Shown: positions 31,176 through 39,028 of the stretch, one piece after another
Position numbering within the stretch: the first letter of the stretch is position 1
How the letters are laid out: each line of letters opens with the position of its first letter
Assembly: GCF_000685315.1 (NCBI RefSeq)
Contig: NZ_ARYM01000032.1
Location: 1-39,028 of the forward strand
DNA: 39,028 bases
Source of the DNA: Hyphomonas polymorpha PS728
GTDB taxonomy: Bacteria; Pseudomonadota; Alphaproteobacteria; Caulobacterales; Hyphomonadaceae
Direction: 5' to 3'
Translations under genes and position numbers: made by a program
Notes under the pieces: generated by a model
Told to the model about the DNA's origin: nothing
Database searches by the model: none
The model's input: the letters and a program-made list of their open reading frames with translations, nothing else

Positions 31176-33407
31176 ATGAAATCGGGTATATCCACACTCG
31201 CCTTGGTCATGGCCTTGTCGGCGCTCTCAGGCGTCTCAAACGCGCAGGAGGCGGCTGACACCGGCGAGGAAACACGCAAGCTCGCCACTGTCACCGTAAC
31301 GGCGCAGAAGCGTGAAGAAAGCCTGCAGGATGTTCCGATCTCGATGGAGGTCATGTCGGGTGACGCGCTTGCAGACCTGCAGGTCAACGACTTCCAGGAC
31401 ATGACAAGATACGTGCCGAACGTTGCCGTTCAGCTCACGGCCGGCAACAATGTGGTGTATATCCGCGGCTTCGGCTCTCCGGCCGCGAACTTCTCGTTTG
31501 ATCAGGCCGTCAGCCTTTACATTGACGGAGTCTATGCCGGCAAATCGCGGCAGACTCAGGGCCCCTTCTTTGATCTGGAACGCGTCGAGGTGCTTCGCGG
31601 CCCGCAAGGCGCGCTGTTCGGCAAGAACACGGCCGCAGGCGCCGTCAGCATCGTTTCTGCCGGCCCTACCGACACGTTCGAAGGCGCCGTGAAGGGCGTT
31701 TATAATTTCGACCTTGAAGGATATGAGCTGTCCGGCCACGTGTCTGGTCCGATTACGGATCGTATTTCCGGGCGGCTCGCCGTCAAGCAGCTCGACCAGG
31801 ATGGCTGGATCAGCAACCTCGGCAAAGGCGGCCAGAAAGAGCCACAGGTAGAACAGTTTCTGGCGCGCGCCACGCTGCGCTATGAAGGCGAGGGCGACTT
31901 TGACTACACCGTCAAGGCAGAATTCGGGGACAACCGCCGGATCGGCGGCATGAACGTCTCCGGCCGCCTGGACATTCCGCAGAATCCTGACCTCACCCGC
32001 TACAGCGTCGACAGTGTTGTCGGCGAAGAGGGCACTGAGGCGACCTCCTGGCTCGTGTCGGGCACCGGCAACTGGGATATTGGCGATTACACCCTCACCT
32101 CCGTAACCGGCTATTCCTGGTTCCGCGCTGACATCAACAACTATTTCGATCAGCAGTCACCGGACGGAACCATCGTTCCAAACAGCGTCTACAACAGCTA
32201 TCCGGAACACTTCCGTCAGGTGTCACAGGAACTGCGTCTGTTGTCGCCCACAGGGCGCAAGTTCGAATACATCATTGGCGGATATTACGACTCGTCCCGC
32301 TATCTGCTGACCCAGTTCGGTGGCTTCAACATCGCGGCACTCAATTATGAAGGCCTTGGACGGTCGGATTTTTCGCAGTTCAGCAAGTCCTACTCTCTGT
32401 TTGGTCAGGGCACCTACCACTTCTCGGACACCCTTCGGGCGATTGGCAGCCTGCGCTACACCAACACGGAAAAGCGCGCGGGCTTTGACGGCGAACTGAT
32501 CTACGGCCCCTACCCGCTGCGCCCACTGACCAAGGCCGACGGCAGCATCAGCGAAGACGGCGTGGACCCCTCAATTACCCTGCAATGGGACGTTCACCCC
32601 AACGCCATGGCCTACGTCACCTATGGCCGCGGCTCAAAATCCGGCGGTTTCGTGGGCAACACCTATGGTACAGTCGATTCCACATTCACCTATGATCCGG
32701 AAAAGTCCGAGAGCTTCGAAGCCGGCGTCAAATCCACCCTGCTGAATGGCGCGCTTGTGCTGAACGGCGCAGTCTATGAGACAAGCTTCAAGGATCTTCA
32801 AACTTCCGTATACGATCCTAACCTCTCCACCTACATCACAGGCAACGCCGCCAGCGCCAAATCTACGGGTGTTGAAGCATCGCTCGCCTGGATTATTTCT
32901 GACCAGTTCAGCGTCAACGCCTCAGCGGCATATCAGGACGCGAAGTATGAGGACTATCCCGGCGCAGCCTGCCTTGCCAGCCAGCCTTTGACGGAATGCA
33001 ATCCTGCCGATCCCACAAGTGTTGCGCAGAACAATATCGGCGGCAGGCCCCTGCCCTACATTTCCGATTTCAGCGGAAATGTCCAACTGAACTATACTCA
33101 GGACCTCTGGAGCGATCTTGTATTCGACGGCATTTTGGCGGTCACGGGCCGTTCAAAGTATTTTGACTCTGATAACCAGAGCCCGACCTACGGCCTCCAG
33201 AAAGGCTTTGCGAAAGTGGACCTTCGCCTTCAGGTCGCCCCTCAGGACGAGCGTTGGCACGTTGCGCTTGTTGGCAAAAACCTGACGGACGAGATCACGA
33301 CCGGCAGCGCCTTTAACCTGCCCGCCCCGATTACCAGCGTGCCTCGCGCAATCTTCTATGTGGAACCACCGCGGACCATCGCTCTGGAAGCCGGCCTGCG
33401 ATTCTAA
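31176..33407 (+). CDS. TonB-dependent receptor (catabolic module 2 / MarR regulon)
   Basis: A 743-residue outer-membrane receptor. The signal peptide ends SNA before QE at residue 23. The TonB box and plug begin LATVTVTAQKREESLQDVPI, with VSLYIDGVYAGKSRQTQ, FDLERVEVLRGPQGALFGKN and TAAGAVSIVSAGP; the barrel ends IALEAGLRF with the terminal Phe. GGGAGGAAC precedes the ATG. It belongs to the same broad class as the receptor at 19032 but is clearly divergent in the barrel, so the ligands probably differ. It has its own 172-base leader with the TTAGNTAGCTAA element and ends in a strong terminator, so it is a single-gene unit although it follows the ligase on the same strand. Confidence 0.92.
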   Translation: MKSGISTLALVMALSALSGVSNAQEAADTGEETRKLATVTVTAQKREESLQDVPISMEVMSGDALADLQVNDFQDMTRYVPNVAVQLTAGNNVVYIRGFGSPAANFSFDQAVSLYIDGVYAGKSRQTQGPFFDLERVEVLRGPQGALFGKNTAAGAVSIVSAGPTDTFEGAVKGVYNFDLEGYELSGHVSGPITDRISGRLAVKQLDQDGWISNLGKGGQKEPQVEQFLARATLRYEGEGDFDYTVKAEFGDNRRIGGMNVSGRLDIPQNPDLTRYSVDSVVGEEGTEATSWLVSGTGNWDIGDYTLTSVTGYSWFRADINNYFDQQSPDGTIVPNSVYNSYPEHFRQVSQELRLLSPTGRKFEYIIGGYYDSSRYLLTQFGGFNIAALNYEGLGRSDFSQFSKSYSLFGQGTYHFSDTLRAIGSLRYTNTEKRAGFDGELIYGPYPLRPLTKADGSISEDGVDPSITLQWDVHPNAMAYVTYGRGSKSGGFVGNTYGTVDSTFTYDPEKSESFEAGVKSTLLNGALVLNGAVYETSFKDLQTSVYDPNLSTYITGNAASAKSTGVEASLAWIISDQFSVNASAAYQDAKYEDYPGAACLASQPLTECNPADPTSVAQNNIGGRPLPYISDFSGNVQLNYTQDLWSDLVFDGILAVTGRSKYFDSDNQSPTYGLQKGFAKVDLRLQVAPQDERWHVALVGKNLTDEITTGSAFNLPAPITSVPRAIFYVEPPRTIALEAGLRF

Positions 33408-33429
33408 GCCTCCCGGCGCATATACTTTC

Positions 33430-33463
33430 GGGGACCGTGCACGGCATGGTCCCCTTTTCTTTT
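33430..33463 (+). terminator. Intrinsic terminator after the TBDR
   Basis: GGGGACC (33430-33436) pairs perfectly with GGTCCCC (33448-33454) around an 11-base loop, followed by TTTTCTTTT. It ends the TBDR transcript just before the convergent MDR gene. Confidence 0.85.
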
Positions 33464-33475
33464 CTGCCAATCAGG

Positions 33476-34528
33476 TCAAGCCTGCCGCACCGGGTCCGTC
33501 GATACCCGCACCAGGGTTTTGCCGAACGTGCCGCCCGCAAGCATGGACTGGAAAGCACGCGGAGCAGTTTCGAGCCCCTCATGGATATCTTCCCGGTAGC
33601 GAATGTGACCGTTCCGCAGCCAATCCCCCATCTCCGCCAGAAACCGCTCCTGATGAGTGGCTACATAGTCCCCCACAAATAGGGGGTGCACACTCATGTG
33701 CCGCTCACTGAACGTTTTCTCACCGGCGGCCTTCCATGCCTCGATGATGTCCTCTCCCATGGCGCCATATTGTGAGGCAAGGCCGCATAGCGTAATGCGC
33801 GCCCCATTATTGAAGAGCCCAAGCACCGCTTCGAACACGCGCCCGCCGACATTTTCGAAATAAACGTCCACCCCATCCGGGCAGGCTGCCCGCAGGCGCT
33901 CGGCAAAATCCGGATCAAGATGCGAGATACACTCATCGAAGCCAAGATCGTCTTTCACATAGGCGCACTTTTCTGCGCGGCCGGCGATTCCCACCACCCT
34001 GCAGCCGCGCAGTTTTGCGAGTTGCCCTGCAACCTGCCCGACACCGCCGGACGCGGCGGAGATGACAACTGTTTCCCCCGCCTGCGGCGCGCATTGAACA
34101 TAGAGCCCCGCATAGGCGGTGAGGCCAAGCATCCCCATGACTCCGACAGCGGATGAAATTGGCGCCAGGGAAGGATCAAGCTTGCGCGGAAACATGTAGC
34201 CGAAGGTTGAGATGCCCTCACCGGTCAACCCGTAGGTCTGCCAGCCATTGGTGTTGAAGAGGAAGTCGCCGGGCGCGTAGCCCTCAAGGCGGCTTTCCAC
34301 GACCTGGGACACTGTGCGCCCGTGGCATACTTCCCCAACCGCCTCGACGCCCCTGCGCCGGCGGCCCCACTGATACGGATCCAGCGAGAGATAAATCGTG
34401 CGCGTGAGCATCTGGCCCGGTCCCGGCGAAGGCGCTGGCGTTTCACGCCAGGCAAAATCGGCATCCACCGGCCAGCCTTCCGGCGGTGTGCGCGCGAGTA
34501 CCCAGTGAGGGTTGATCCTGTCTGCCAT
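33476..34528 (-). CDS. NADP-dependent oxidoreductase, MDR family (CurA / leukotriene B4 dehydrogenase-like)
   Basis: A 350-residue medium-chain dehydrogenase/reductase without zinc ligands. The N-terminal part has YLSLDPYQWGR, the family's substrate-region text, and the Rossmann part has TVVISAASGGVGQVAGQLAK (about 155-174), GCRVVGIAGRAEKC, and VDVYFENVGGRVFEAVL. The group reduces 2-alkenals, enones or prostaglandin-like alpha,beta-unsaturated ketones with NADPH. GGAG lies five bases before the ATG. It lies 80 bases downstream of the HxlR gene on the same strand, and the pair probably forms an operon, with detoxification of reactive carbonyls as the likely role. Confidence 0.9.
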   Translation of the reverse strand: MADRINPHWVLARTPPEGWPVDADFAWRETPAPSPGPGQMLTRTIYLSLDPYQWGRRRRGVEAVGEVCHGRTVSQVVESRLEGYAPGDFLFNTNGWQTYGLTGEGISTFGYMFPRKLDPSLAPISSAVGVMGMLGLTAYAGLYVQCAPQAGETVVISAASGGVGQVAGQLAKLRGCRVVGIAGRAEKCAYVKDDLGFDECISHLDPDFAERLRAACPDGVDVYFENVGGRVFEAVLGLFNNGARITLCGLASQYGAMGEDIIEAWKAAGEKTFSERHMSVHPLFVGDYVATHQERFLAEMGDWLRNGHIRYREDIHEGLETAPRAFQSMLAGGTFGKTLVRVSTDPVRQA

Positions 34529-34608
34529 GGCCGCTCCGATACATGCGTTGCCCGCCGCAAAAGTGGGGGTCAGCCCGCAGGCATGTCAATGAATGCCGCC
34601 GGGGCGGG

Positions 34609-34974
34609 CTAGCCGGTTTCGCCCAGCAGGCCCTGCCGGATTTCAGCCGGCGCGCTCTCTGCCCAGAGGAGGAGCGCGTCCAGCGCCGGACAAAGCGACT
34701 GCCCCCAATCTGTCAGGTGGTACTCAACACGCGGGGGAACTTCGTGATGCACGATGCGGGTTACTACGCCGTCCTTCTCCATCTGGCGCAGCTGTTGAAT
34801 CAGCATTTTTTGAGAGATGCCGGAAATCGCGCGCTCAAGCTCCGAAAACCGCATGACCTTGCCGCCAAACAGCTGGAACAGGATGACGAGTTTCCACCGT
34901 CCCTCAAGAATGCGCAGAGCATTCTGCACGCCTTCGGCCGCCAGAGGGGCAGTATATTCGGGTCTCTTACCCAT
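34609..34974 (-). CDS. HxlR family transcriptional regulator
   Basis: A 121-residue winged-helix regulator: ALRILEGRWKLVILFQLFGG, MRFSELERAISGISQKMLIQ and LRQMEKDGVVTRIVHHEVPP with VEYHLTDWGQSL are the standard HxlR text. HxlR proteins sense aldehydes, quinones or disulfide stress and usually control a neighbouring oxidoreductase. There is no Cys before the C-terminal LCPALD, so sensing by an N-terminal Cys as in YodB/HypR is not expected. It is transcribed towards the MDR reductase and is divergent from the NTF2-SDR operon, so both sides may be under its control. Confidence 0.92.
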   Translation of the reverse strand: MGKRPEYTAPLAAEGVQNALRILEGRWKLVILFQLFGGKVMRFSELERAISGISQKMLIQQLRQMEKDGVVTRIVHHEVPPRVEYHLTDWGQSLCPALDALLLWAESAPAEIRQGLLGETG

Positions 34975-34988
34975 AGGTTAGTACCTTA
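34974..34988. promoter_or_regulatory. Possible HxlR operator
   Basis: TAGGTTAGTACCTTA is an imperfect inverted repeat around the start of hxlR, followed by CTTTTTT. Its position in the divergent gap before the NTF2-SDR operon would fit autorepression. Weak evidence. Confidence 0.3.
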
Positions 34989-35076
34989 CTTTTTTGTCGG
35001 TTCTTGCCGTTATGGCAGCATAGGCGCATCTGAAACCGAAAGGCAATGATGCCGCCAGCCAAGAGGATAAGATCCC

Positions 35077-35409
35077 ATGTCTCCCACCCCGCCCCTTCCT
35101 GCCCCCATTTCACGCTATTTTGCGGCCAACCCGAGCTTCGATGTCGAAGGAATGCTGGCGCCGTTTGCGGCCGATGCCATTGTGGTGGACGAACGTCAGA
35201 CCCGTAAGGGAACGGACGAGTTGCGCGCCTGGATCAAGGAAGCAACCGTCGGCGTCAAAGCCGTCGCAACGCCTGTTTCTGCCACTCAGGAAGATGATCT
35301 CCATATCGTGGTGGCCAATGTTGCCGGCGACTTTCCCGGCAGTCCGGTACCGCTCACCTTCCGCTTCCAGCTTGCCGGAAAAGAAATCTCGCACCTGGAG
35401 ATCGTGTAG
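35077..35409 (+). CDS. Small NTF2-like (SnoaL-type) protein
   Basis: A 110-residue NTF2-fold protein: PISRYFAANPSFDVEGMLAP and FAADAIVVDERQTRKGTDEL with the usual helix-strand opening, and LTFRFQLAGKEISHLEIV as the closing strand. AGAGGA is ten bases before the ATG. Its TAG stop overlaps the GTG start of the SDR gene by one base (TAGTG), so the two are translationally coupled. Such proteins often accompany SDR enzymes as a small isomerase- or cyclase-like partner; the function is not known. Confidence 0.83.
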   Translation: MSPTPPLPAPISRYFAANPSFDVEGMLAPFAADAIVVDERQTRKGTDELRAWIKEATVGVKAVATPVSATQEDDLHIVVANVAGDFPGSPVPLTFRFQLAGKEISHLEIV

Positions 35410-36197
35410 TGCAGCCGGCCTTCAAATCCGAATTTTCCGGCAAGCGTGTGGTCGTAACCGGCGGCACCCAGGGCGCAGGCCATGCCGTCTTCCAGAAGCT
35501 GGCGGCAGAGGGCGCCCAACTTGTAACGGCGGCTCGCTCTGCGCCGCCGGAAACAATGCCGGAAGCGTCATTCGTGCGCGCCGATCTCAGCACGGCGGCG
35601 GGCGCCGAAGCCCTCGCCCATGCTGCGCAGGAACGCATGGGCGGGGTTGATATTCTGGTTCATGTGCTGGGCGGATCAAGCGCGCCCGGCGGTGGTTTCG
35701 CAGCGAGCGGAGACGAAGTCTGGCAGGCAGAGCTTGATCTCAACCTGATGTCTGCAGTGCGCCTCGACCGGCTATTGGTGCCGCAGATGATCGCGCGCGG
35801 CAAAGGCGCGATCATTCATACCGCCTCGATCCAGTCACGCCTGCCGCTATATGACTCAACCACCGCATACGCGGCCGCCAAGGCGGCGCTGGTAGCCTAC
35901 AGCAAGGCGCTGTCGAAAGAGGTGGGGCCCAAGGGCGTAAGGGTGAACGTGGTCTCGCCCGGCTGGATCTATACCAGCGCGGCCGAAGCGATGGTGAAGC
36001 GCATTGCTCAGAGCAGTGGCAGCAGTGAAGAAGCCGCGCGGCAGTCCATTCTCGAGGCGCTGGGCGGGATTCCGATCGGCCGGCCCGCCCTTCCCGAAGA
36101 AGTGGCTGACCTGATGGTTTTCCTGGCTTCCGATCGGGCCTCCGCCATCCACGGCGCGGAGTATGTGATTGATGGCGGCACGATCCCCACGGTCTGA
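35409..36197 (+). CDS. Short-chain dehydrogenase/reductase (SDR) family oxidoreductase
   Basis: A 262-residue classical SDR. The nucleotide-binding motif is TGGTQGAG (about 16-23), then VDILVHVLGG in place of the usual NNAG, the catalytic Ser in IIHTASIQSR, and Tyr-x3-Lys in TAYAAAKAAL; NVVSPGWIYT follows. It would oxidise or reduce an alcohol or ketone with NAD(P)H in the cytoplasm. The start is GTG at 35409, fixed by the coupling with the preceding stop codon. It is likely regulated together with the MDR gene by HxlR and ends before a hairpin at 36207. Confidence 0.92.
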   Translation: MQPAFKSEFSGKRVVVTGGTQGAGHAVFQKLAAEGAQLVTAARSAPPETMPEASFVRADLSTAAGAEALAHAAQERMGGVDILVHVLGGSSAPGGGFAASGDEVWQAELDLNLMSAVRLDRLLVPQMIARGKGAIIHTASIQSRLPLYDSTTAYAAAKAALVAYSKALSKEVGPKGVRVNVVSPGWIYTSAAEAMVKRIAQSSGSSEEAARQSILEALGGIPIGRPALPEEVADLMVFLASDRASAIHGAEYVIDGGTIPTV

Positions 36198-36206
36198 ACT
36201 TTCGGA

Positions 36207-36235
36207 CAGCGGGCGCGCCCGCTGCCGGTCCTTTG
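36207..36235 (+). terminator. Probable terminator hairpin after the SDR gene
   Basis: CAGCGGGCGCGCCCGCTG (36207-36224) is a perfect 18-base palindrome, followed by CCGGTCCTTTGTTT. The stem is strong and the U-tract is weak. Confidence 0.5.
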
Positions 36236-36351
36236 TTTAAATTACTTACACATGAAATTTTTCGGATTTCCGCATCCGTGCCCGGAATTCGCATTCTCGC
36301 GCAAATCTCTGCTCAAAAAGCGGGATGGGGCGCAGTCTTCTCCCTCCCGGC

Positions 36352-36387
36352 GCATTCGAGTGTTGTTTTCGCGCCACACTCGAGTGT
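36352..36387. promoter_or_regulatory. Paired palindromes before the acetyltransferase gene
   Basis: ACACTCGAGTGT (36376-36387) is a perfect 12-base palindrome; GCATTCGAGTGT (36352-36363) is a degenerate copy 24 bases upstream. The layout looks like a two-site operator in the GNAT leader, about 40 bases before the start. Confidence 0.4.
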
Positions 36388-36424
36388 CTCCTTGGGGAAA
36401 CTGAACACCGCAGCTGGAGTGCCC

Positions 36425-36997
36425 ATGGGATACGCGCTGAAATCCGAAACATCCACAGGCTGGCCAGATGCCGCCCTCCATATCCGCGATGCGGATGATG
36501 CCGACATAGAGGCCATCCAGGCCATCTACGCGAATTACGTGCTGACGAGTTCGGCCACATTTGAGGAAATACCCCCTTCCGTGCCCGAGATGAAACTGCG
36601 CCGCGCAAATGTGCTGGCCGCGGGCCTGCCCTTCCTGGTGGCAGAAATTGACCATCAGGTGATCGGCTTCTCCTATGCCTCACCCTACCGCAGCCGGTCT
36701 GCCTACAAATATACGGTCGAGGATTCCATCTATGTGAGCGATGTCTTCGGCGGACGAGGCGTGGGGAGCGCGCTGCTTTCCCAGCTGATTGCGCGGTGTG
36801 AAGCCGGGCCATGGCGGCAGATGCTGGCCGTGATGGGCACCAGCCGCAACGAGGCCTGCATGGCGCTTCACCGGAGCCTCGGTTTCAGTAATGTTGGCAC
36901 ACTGAAAGCCGTCGGCCTGAAATTCGGCCAATGGGAAGACACCGTCATGATGCAACGTCATCTGGGCGAAGGCGAATGGTCTCTGCCCAGGGAGTGA
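36425..36997 (+). CDS. GNAT N-acetyltransferase, Pat/Bar (phosphinothricin acetyltransferase) type
   Basis: A 190-residue acetyltransferase. After about 20 residues it has IRDADDADIEAIQAIYANYV and SSATFEEIPPS, the substrate-side text of the Pat family, LVAEIDHQVIGFSYASPYRS, then the acetyl-CoA binding motif VFGGRGVGSALLSQLI (R/Q-x2-G-x-G/A type) and SRNEACMALHRSLGF. It would acetylate the amino group of a small molecule such as an amino acid analogue; resistance to phosphinothricin is known for only some members. GGAG lies six bases before the ATG at 36425; 64 upstream codons in the same frame cross the paired palindromes and are probably not translated. It stands alone in its orientation context, with no operon partner visible. 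Confidence 0.88.
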   Translation: MGYALKSETSTGWPDAALHIRDADDADIEAIQAIYANYVLTSSATFEEIPPSVPEMKLRRANVLAAGLPFLVAEIDHQVIGFSYASPYRSRSAYKYTVEDSIYVSDVFGGRGVGSALLSQLIARCEAGPWRQMLAVMGTSRNEACMALHRSLGFSNVGTLKAVGLKFGQWEDTVMMQRHLGEGEWSLPRE

Positions 36998-37080
36998 AGG
37001 CGCCTGCCTGCTGGCCTCCAGCTGGCACAGCGGTCGGTTTAGGGGTTCCGCGGCCGGGCGGCTCCGCCTAACCTGCTGGC

Positions 37081-38919
37081 ATGACGCTCGATCTGGTTCT
37101 CGTGCTCGGCTTTCTGGCCGCAGCGGTCATCATGTTTGCCATGAACAAGCCCCGCATGGACGCGGTCGCCCTGATCATGATCACGGCGCTGCCGCTGACC
37201 GGCGTGATCACCATGAACGAGGCGCTGGCAGGATTTTCCGACCCCAACATCATCCTGATCGCCGCCCTTTTCGTAATCGGTGAAGGCCTGGTCCGCACCG
37301 GTGTGGCACAGCGGCTGGGAGACTGGCTGGTAGCCAAGGCCGGGCGGAGTGAAGCGCGTCTGATCACTCTGCTGATGATTATCGTGGCTCTCGTCGGGTC
37401 GATCATGAGTTCGACCGGCGTGGTTGCCATCTTCATTCCAGTCGTGCTGCGCGTCGCGACCAATTCCGGTATCGCGCCGGGGCACCTGATGATGCCACTG
37501 TCCATGGCGGCGCTGATCAGTGGAATGATGACGCTGGTCGCCACTGCGCCCAATCTGGTTGTTCACGCCGAGTTGGTGCGGCGCGGGCATCAAGGATTTC
37601 ATTTCTTCAGCTTCACGCCTTTCGGGATACCGATCCTCATCCTGGCAGTGGGATACATGTTGTTCGCCCGGCGCTGGCTGGTGCAGGCACCAAAGCCCGG
37701 GGAGGCGCCAGCGGCCCCGCCACCAACCCGCCCCAGCCTGACTGACTGGGTTGAGGAATACCGGCTGGCAGGCCGCGAACATCGCCTACGGGTTAAGCCC
37801 GGCTCCCCGCTCGCCGGCCGGACAATCGGAGAAATGAACCTGCGCGGCGGCGCCGGCGCAAACATCCTTGCAATTGAGCGCGGCTGGCGGTTCTCCAGGC
37901 GCCTGATCCAGCCACGCGCGTCCAGCGAACTGAGCGCAGGAGACATTCTTCTGCTCGACCTCTCCGAGGGCGCGCCGGACATCGATGCAATCGCGCGGGA
38001 CTACGGACTGGAGCGGCAGATCCTGACGGGCGCCTATTTTTCAGGCCACGCGCAGGATATCGGCATGGCAGAGGTGATGGTGCCCGACCCCTCGCCCCTG
38101 ATCGGGCGAACGGTGATCGGCACTCGGTTCCGCTCCCGGCACGATGTCACCGTGATCGGTCTCAAGCGTGGGCGGGAAGCGGTGGAGGGAAATATCCTGA
38201 ACACCGAGCTGGAACTGGGCGACACATTGCTTGTGATTGGACCATGGCGGGCAATCCGCGCGCTGCATGACGCACGGGAGATGATCGTCCTCAACCTGCC
38301 GGCAGAGTTCGACGAGGCGCCCCCCGCGGCCTCGCGCGCACCTTTCGCACTGCTCAGCCTTGGCGTAATGATCGTCCTGATGGTCTGGGGCGTGATCCCG
38401 AATGTCCAGGCCGCGCTGATCGCCTGCCTGCTGATGGGCTTGTTCGCATGTGTGAACCTGAACGCGGCCTACCGGTCGATTCACTGGCAGAGCCTGATTC
38501 TGATCGTTGGTATGCTGCCCTTCTCCATCGCCCTGCAGCAGACCGGCGGGGTAGACCTCGCGGCACAGGGCCTCTTGGCCGTTACAGGCGAAGCCAGTCC
38601 GCGCATGGCGCTGGCGGCCATCTTTATTACAACCGCGCTGCTAGGCCTGTTCATTTCAAACACCGCTACGGCCGTTCTGATGGCGCCTGTCGCACTGACA
38701 GTTGCCGACGCGCTGGGCGCGTCGCCCTATCCTTTTGCGATGACGGTCGCCCTGGCGGCATCGGCAGCGTTCATGACCCCGGTCTCTTCACCGGTGAACA
38801 CGCTGGTTGTCGGTCCCGGAAAATACACCTTCATGGACTTCGTCAGGATGGGCTCACCCTTCGCTCTCGTCGCTCTGGTGGTCTCGGTTGTCATGACGCC
38901 CTGGATCTTTCCATTTTAA
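37081..38919 (+). CDS. SLC13-type anion permease with two RCK_C domains
   Basis: A 612-residue inner-membrane protein. Helices fill residues 1-200; SDPNIILIAALFVIGEGLVR, SSTGVVAIFIPVVLR and MTLVATAPNLVVHAELVRRG are typical of the SLC13/citrate-sulfate transporter group. Two TrkA-C (RCK_C) soluble domains follow: about 221-310 (VKPGSPLAGRTIGEMNLRGG) and 328-396 (DPSPLIGRTVIGTRFRSRHD). The second membrane half (about 410-612) contains GLFISNTATAVLMAPVALTV and FMTPVSSPVNTLVVGPG. Such proteins take up sulfate or di- and tricarboxylates, probably with Na+ or H+, with the RCK_C parts as regulatory sensors. No clear ribosome-binding site precedes the ATG. It may import a carboxylate or sulfate; a link with the catabolic modules is not shown. 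Confidence 0.92.
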   Translation: MTLDLVLVLGFLAAAVIMFAMNKPRMDAVALIMITALPLTGVITMNEALAGFSDPNIILIAALFVIGEGLVRTGVAQRLGDWLVAKAGRSEARLITLLMIIVALVGSIMSSTGVVAIFIPVVLRVATNSGIAPGHLMMPLSMAALISGMMTLVATAPNLVVHAELVRRGHQGFHFFSFTPFGIPILILAVGYMLFARRWLVQAPKPGEAPAAPPPTRPSLTDWVEEYRLAGREHRLRVKPGSPLAGRTIGEMNLRGGAGANILAIERGWRFSRRLIQPRASSELSAGDILLLDLSEGAPDIDAIARDYGLERQILTGAYFSGHAQDIGMAEVMVPDPSPLIGRTVIGTRFRSRHDVTVIGLKRGREAVEGNILNTELELGDTLLVIGPWRAIRALHDAREMIVLNLPAEFDEAPPAASRAPFALLSLGVMIVLMVWGVIPNVQAALIACLLMGLFACVNLNAAYRSIHWQSLILIVGMLPFSIALQQTGGVDLAAQGLLAVTGEASPRMALAAIFITTALLGLFISNTATAVLMAPVALTVADALGASPYPFAMTVALAASAAFMTPVSSPVNTLVVGPGKYTFMDFVRMGSPFALVALVVSVVMTPWIFPF

Positions 38920-39028
38920 ACCCAGACGGCGGGAACGGCACCAGCGGCAATCACTGACCAATGCAGACTGCAAATTTCATGCGGCGTTGCTGGCTTCAGA
39001 AGCAAGGTGAGCGACCTGAGACATAGGT

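Noticed and set aside
38977..39028. Minus-strand frame of 16 codons ending in TGA at the right edge
   Set aside because: Could be the 3' end of a gene beyond the window, but it is too short to support. The rest of 38920-39028 shows nothing.
1..39028. Prophage, transposon, integron, CRISPR array or tRNA-linked island
   Set aside because: No transposase, integrase, terminal inverted repeats, regular repeat-spacer pattern or tRNA was seen; base composition and codon use look even.

Overview
The window reads as a GC-rich alphaproteobacterial chromosome segment. It has four TonB-dependent receptors (TBDRs), a FecI/FecR pair, Spinster-type MFS carriers and many small catabolic enzymes. This resembles Hyphomonas and relatives (Hyphomonadaceae) or a sphingomonad, but the family is an inference from gene content only. 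I see no rRNA, tRNA, CRISPR, prophage or insertion sequence.

Region 1 (1-1540) holds the 3' end of a MAPEG membrane protein, a 470-base gene-free stretch and a tandem universal stress protein. Region 2 (1700-9956) is a surface-signalling and uptake island on the plus strand: ECF sigma factor, FecR anti-sigma factor, a TBDR, a Tat-exported PLP enzyme of the PvdN/isopenicillin-N-epimerase type, and a second paralogous TBDR that carries the STN signalling domain. A minus-strand redox operon (9965-11659: FMN reductase, DUF2798, Lgt-like/TlpA fusion) faces it; the fusion gene is broken by one frameshift.

Region 3 (11.7-22.8 kb) is an accessory catabolic locus made of divergent pairs: a D-tartrate-dehydratase-like enolase-superfamily enzyme, a ketopantoate-reductase-like enzyme, an alpha/beta hydrolase, a MarR regulator, a VOC protein, LeuC- and LeuD-like subunits in convergent orientation, a DUF3237 protein, a TBDR and an MFS carrier. 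A 12-base palindrome-like element, TTAGNTAGCTAA, lies in each divergent promoter region and again before the TBDR at 31.2 kb, which suggests one MarR regulon. It looks like a dedicated import-hydrolysis-dehydration/isomerisation route for a hydroxylated dicarboxylate or its ester; the substrate cannot be read from the sequence.

Region 4 (22.8-33.4 kb) is a second module with partly duplicated parts: MarR, VOC, YfcG-like GST, MFS, SnoaL, carboxymuconolactone-decarboxylase-like protein, GntR, class III CoA-transferase, acyl-CoA ligase and TBDR. A second element (GTCAA-N5-TTGAC) overlaps TTGACA-type -35 boxes here, and the CoA-transferase promoter seems to carry both this site and two GntR palindromes.

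Region 5 (33.4-39.0 kb) is less specialised: an MDR-family reductase with an HxlR regulator, a divergent NTF2-like/SDR operon, a Pat-like N-acetyltransferase and an SLC13-type anion permease with two RCK_C domains.
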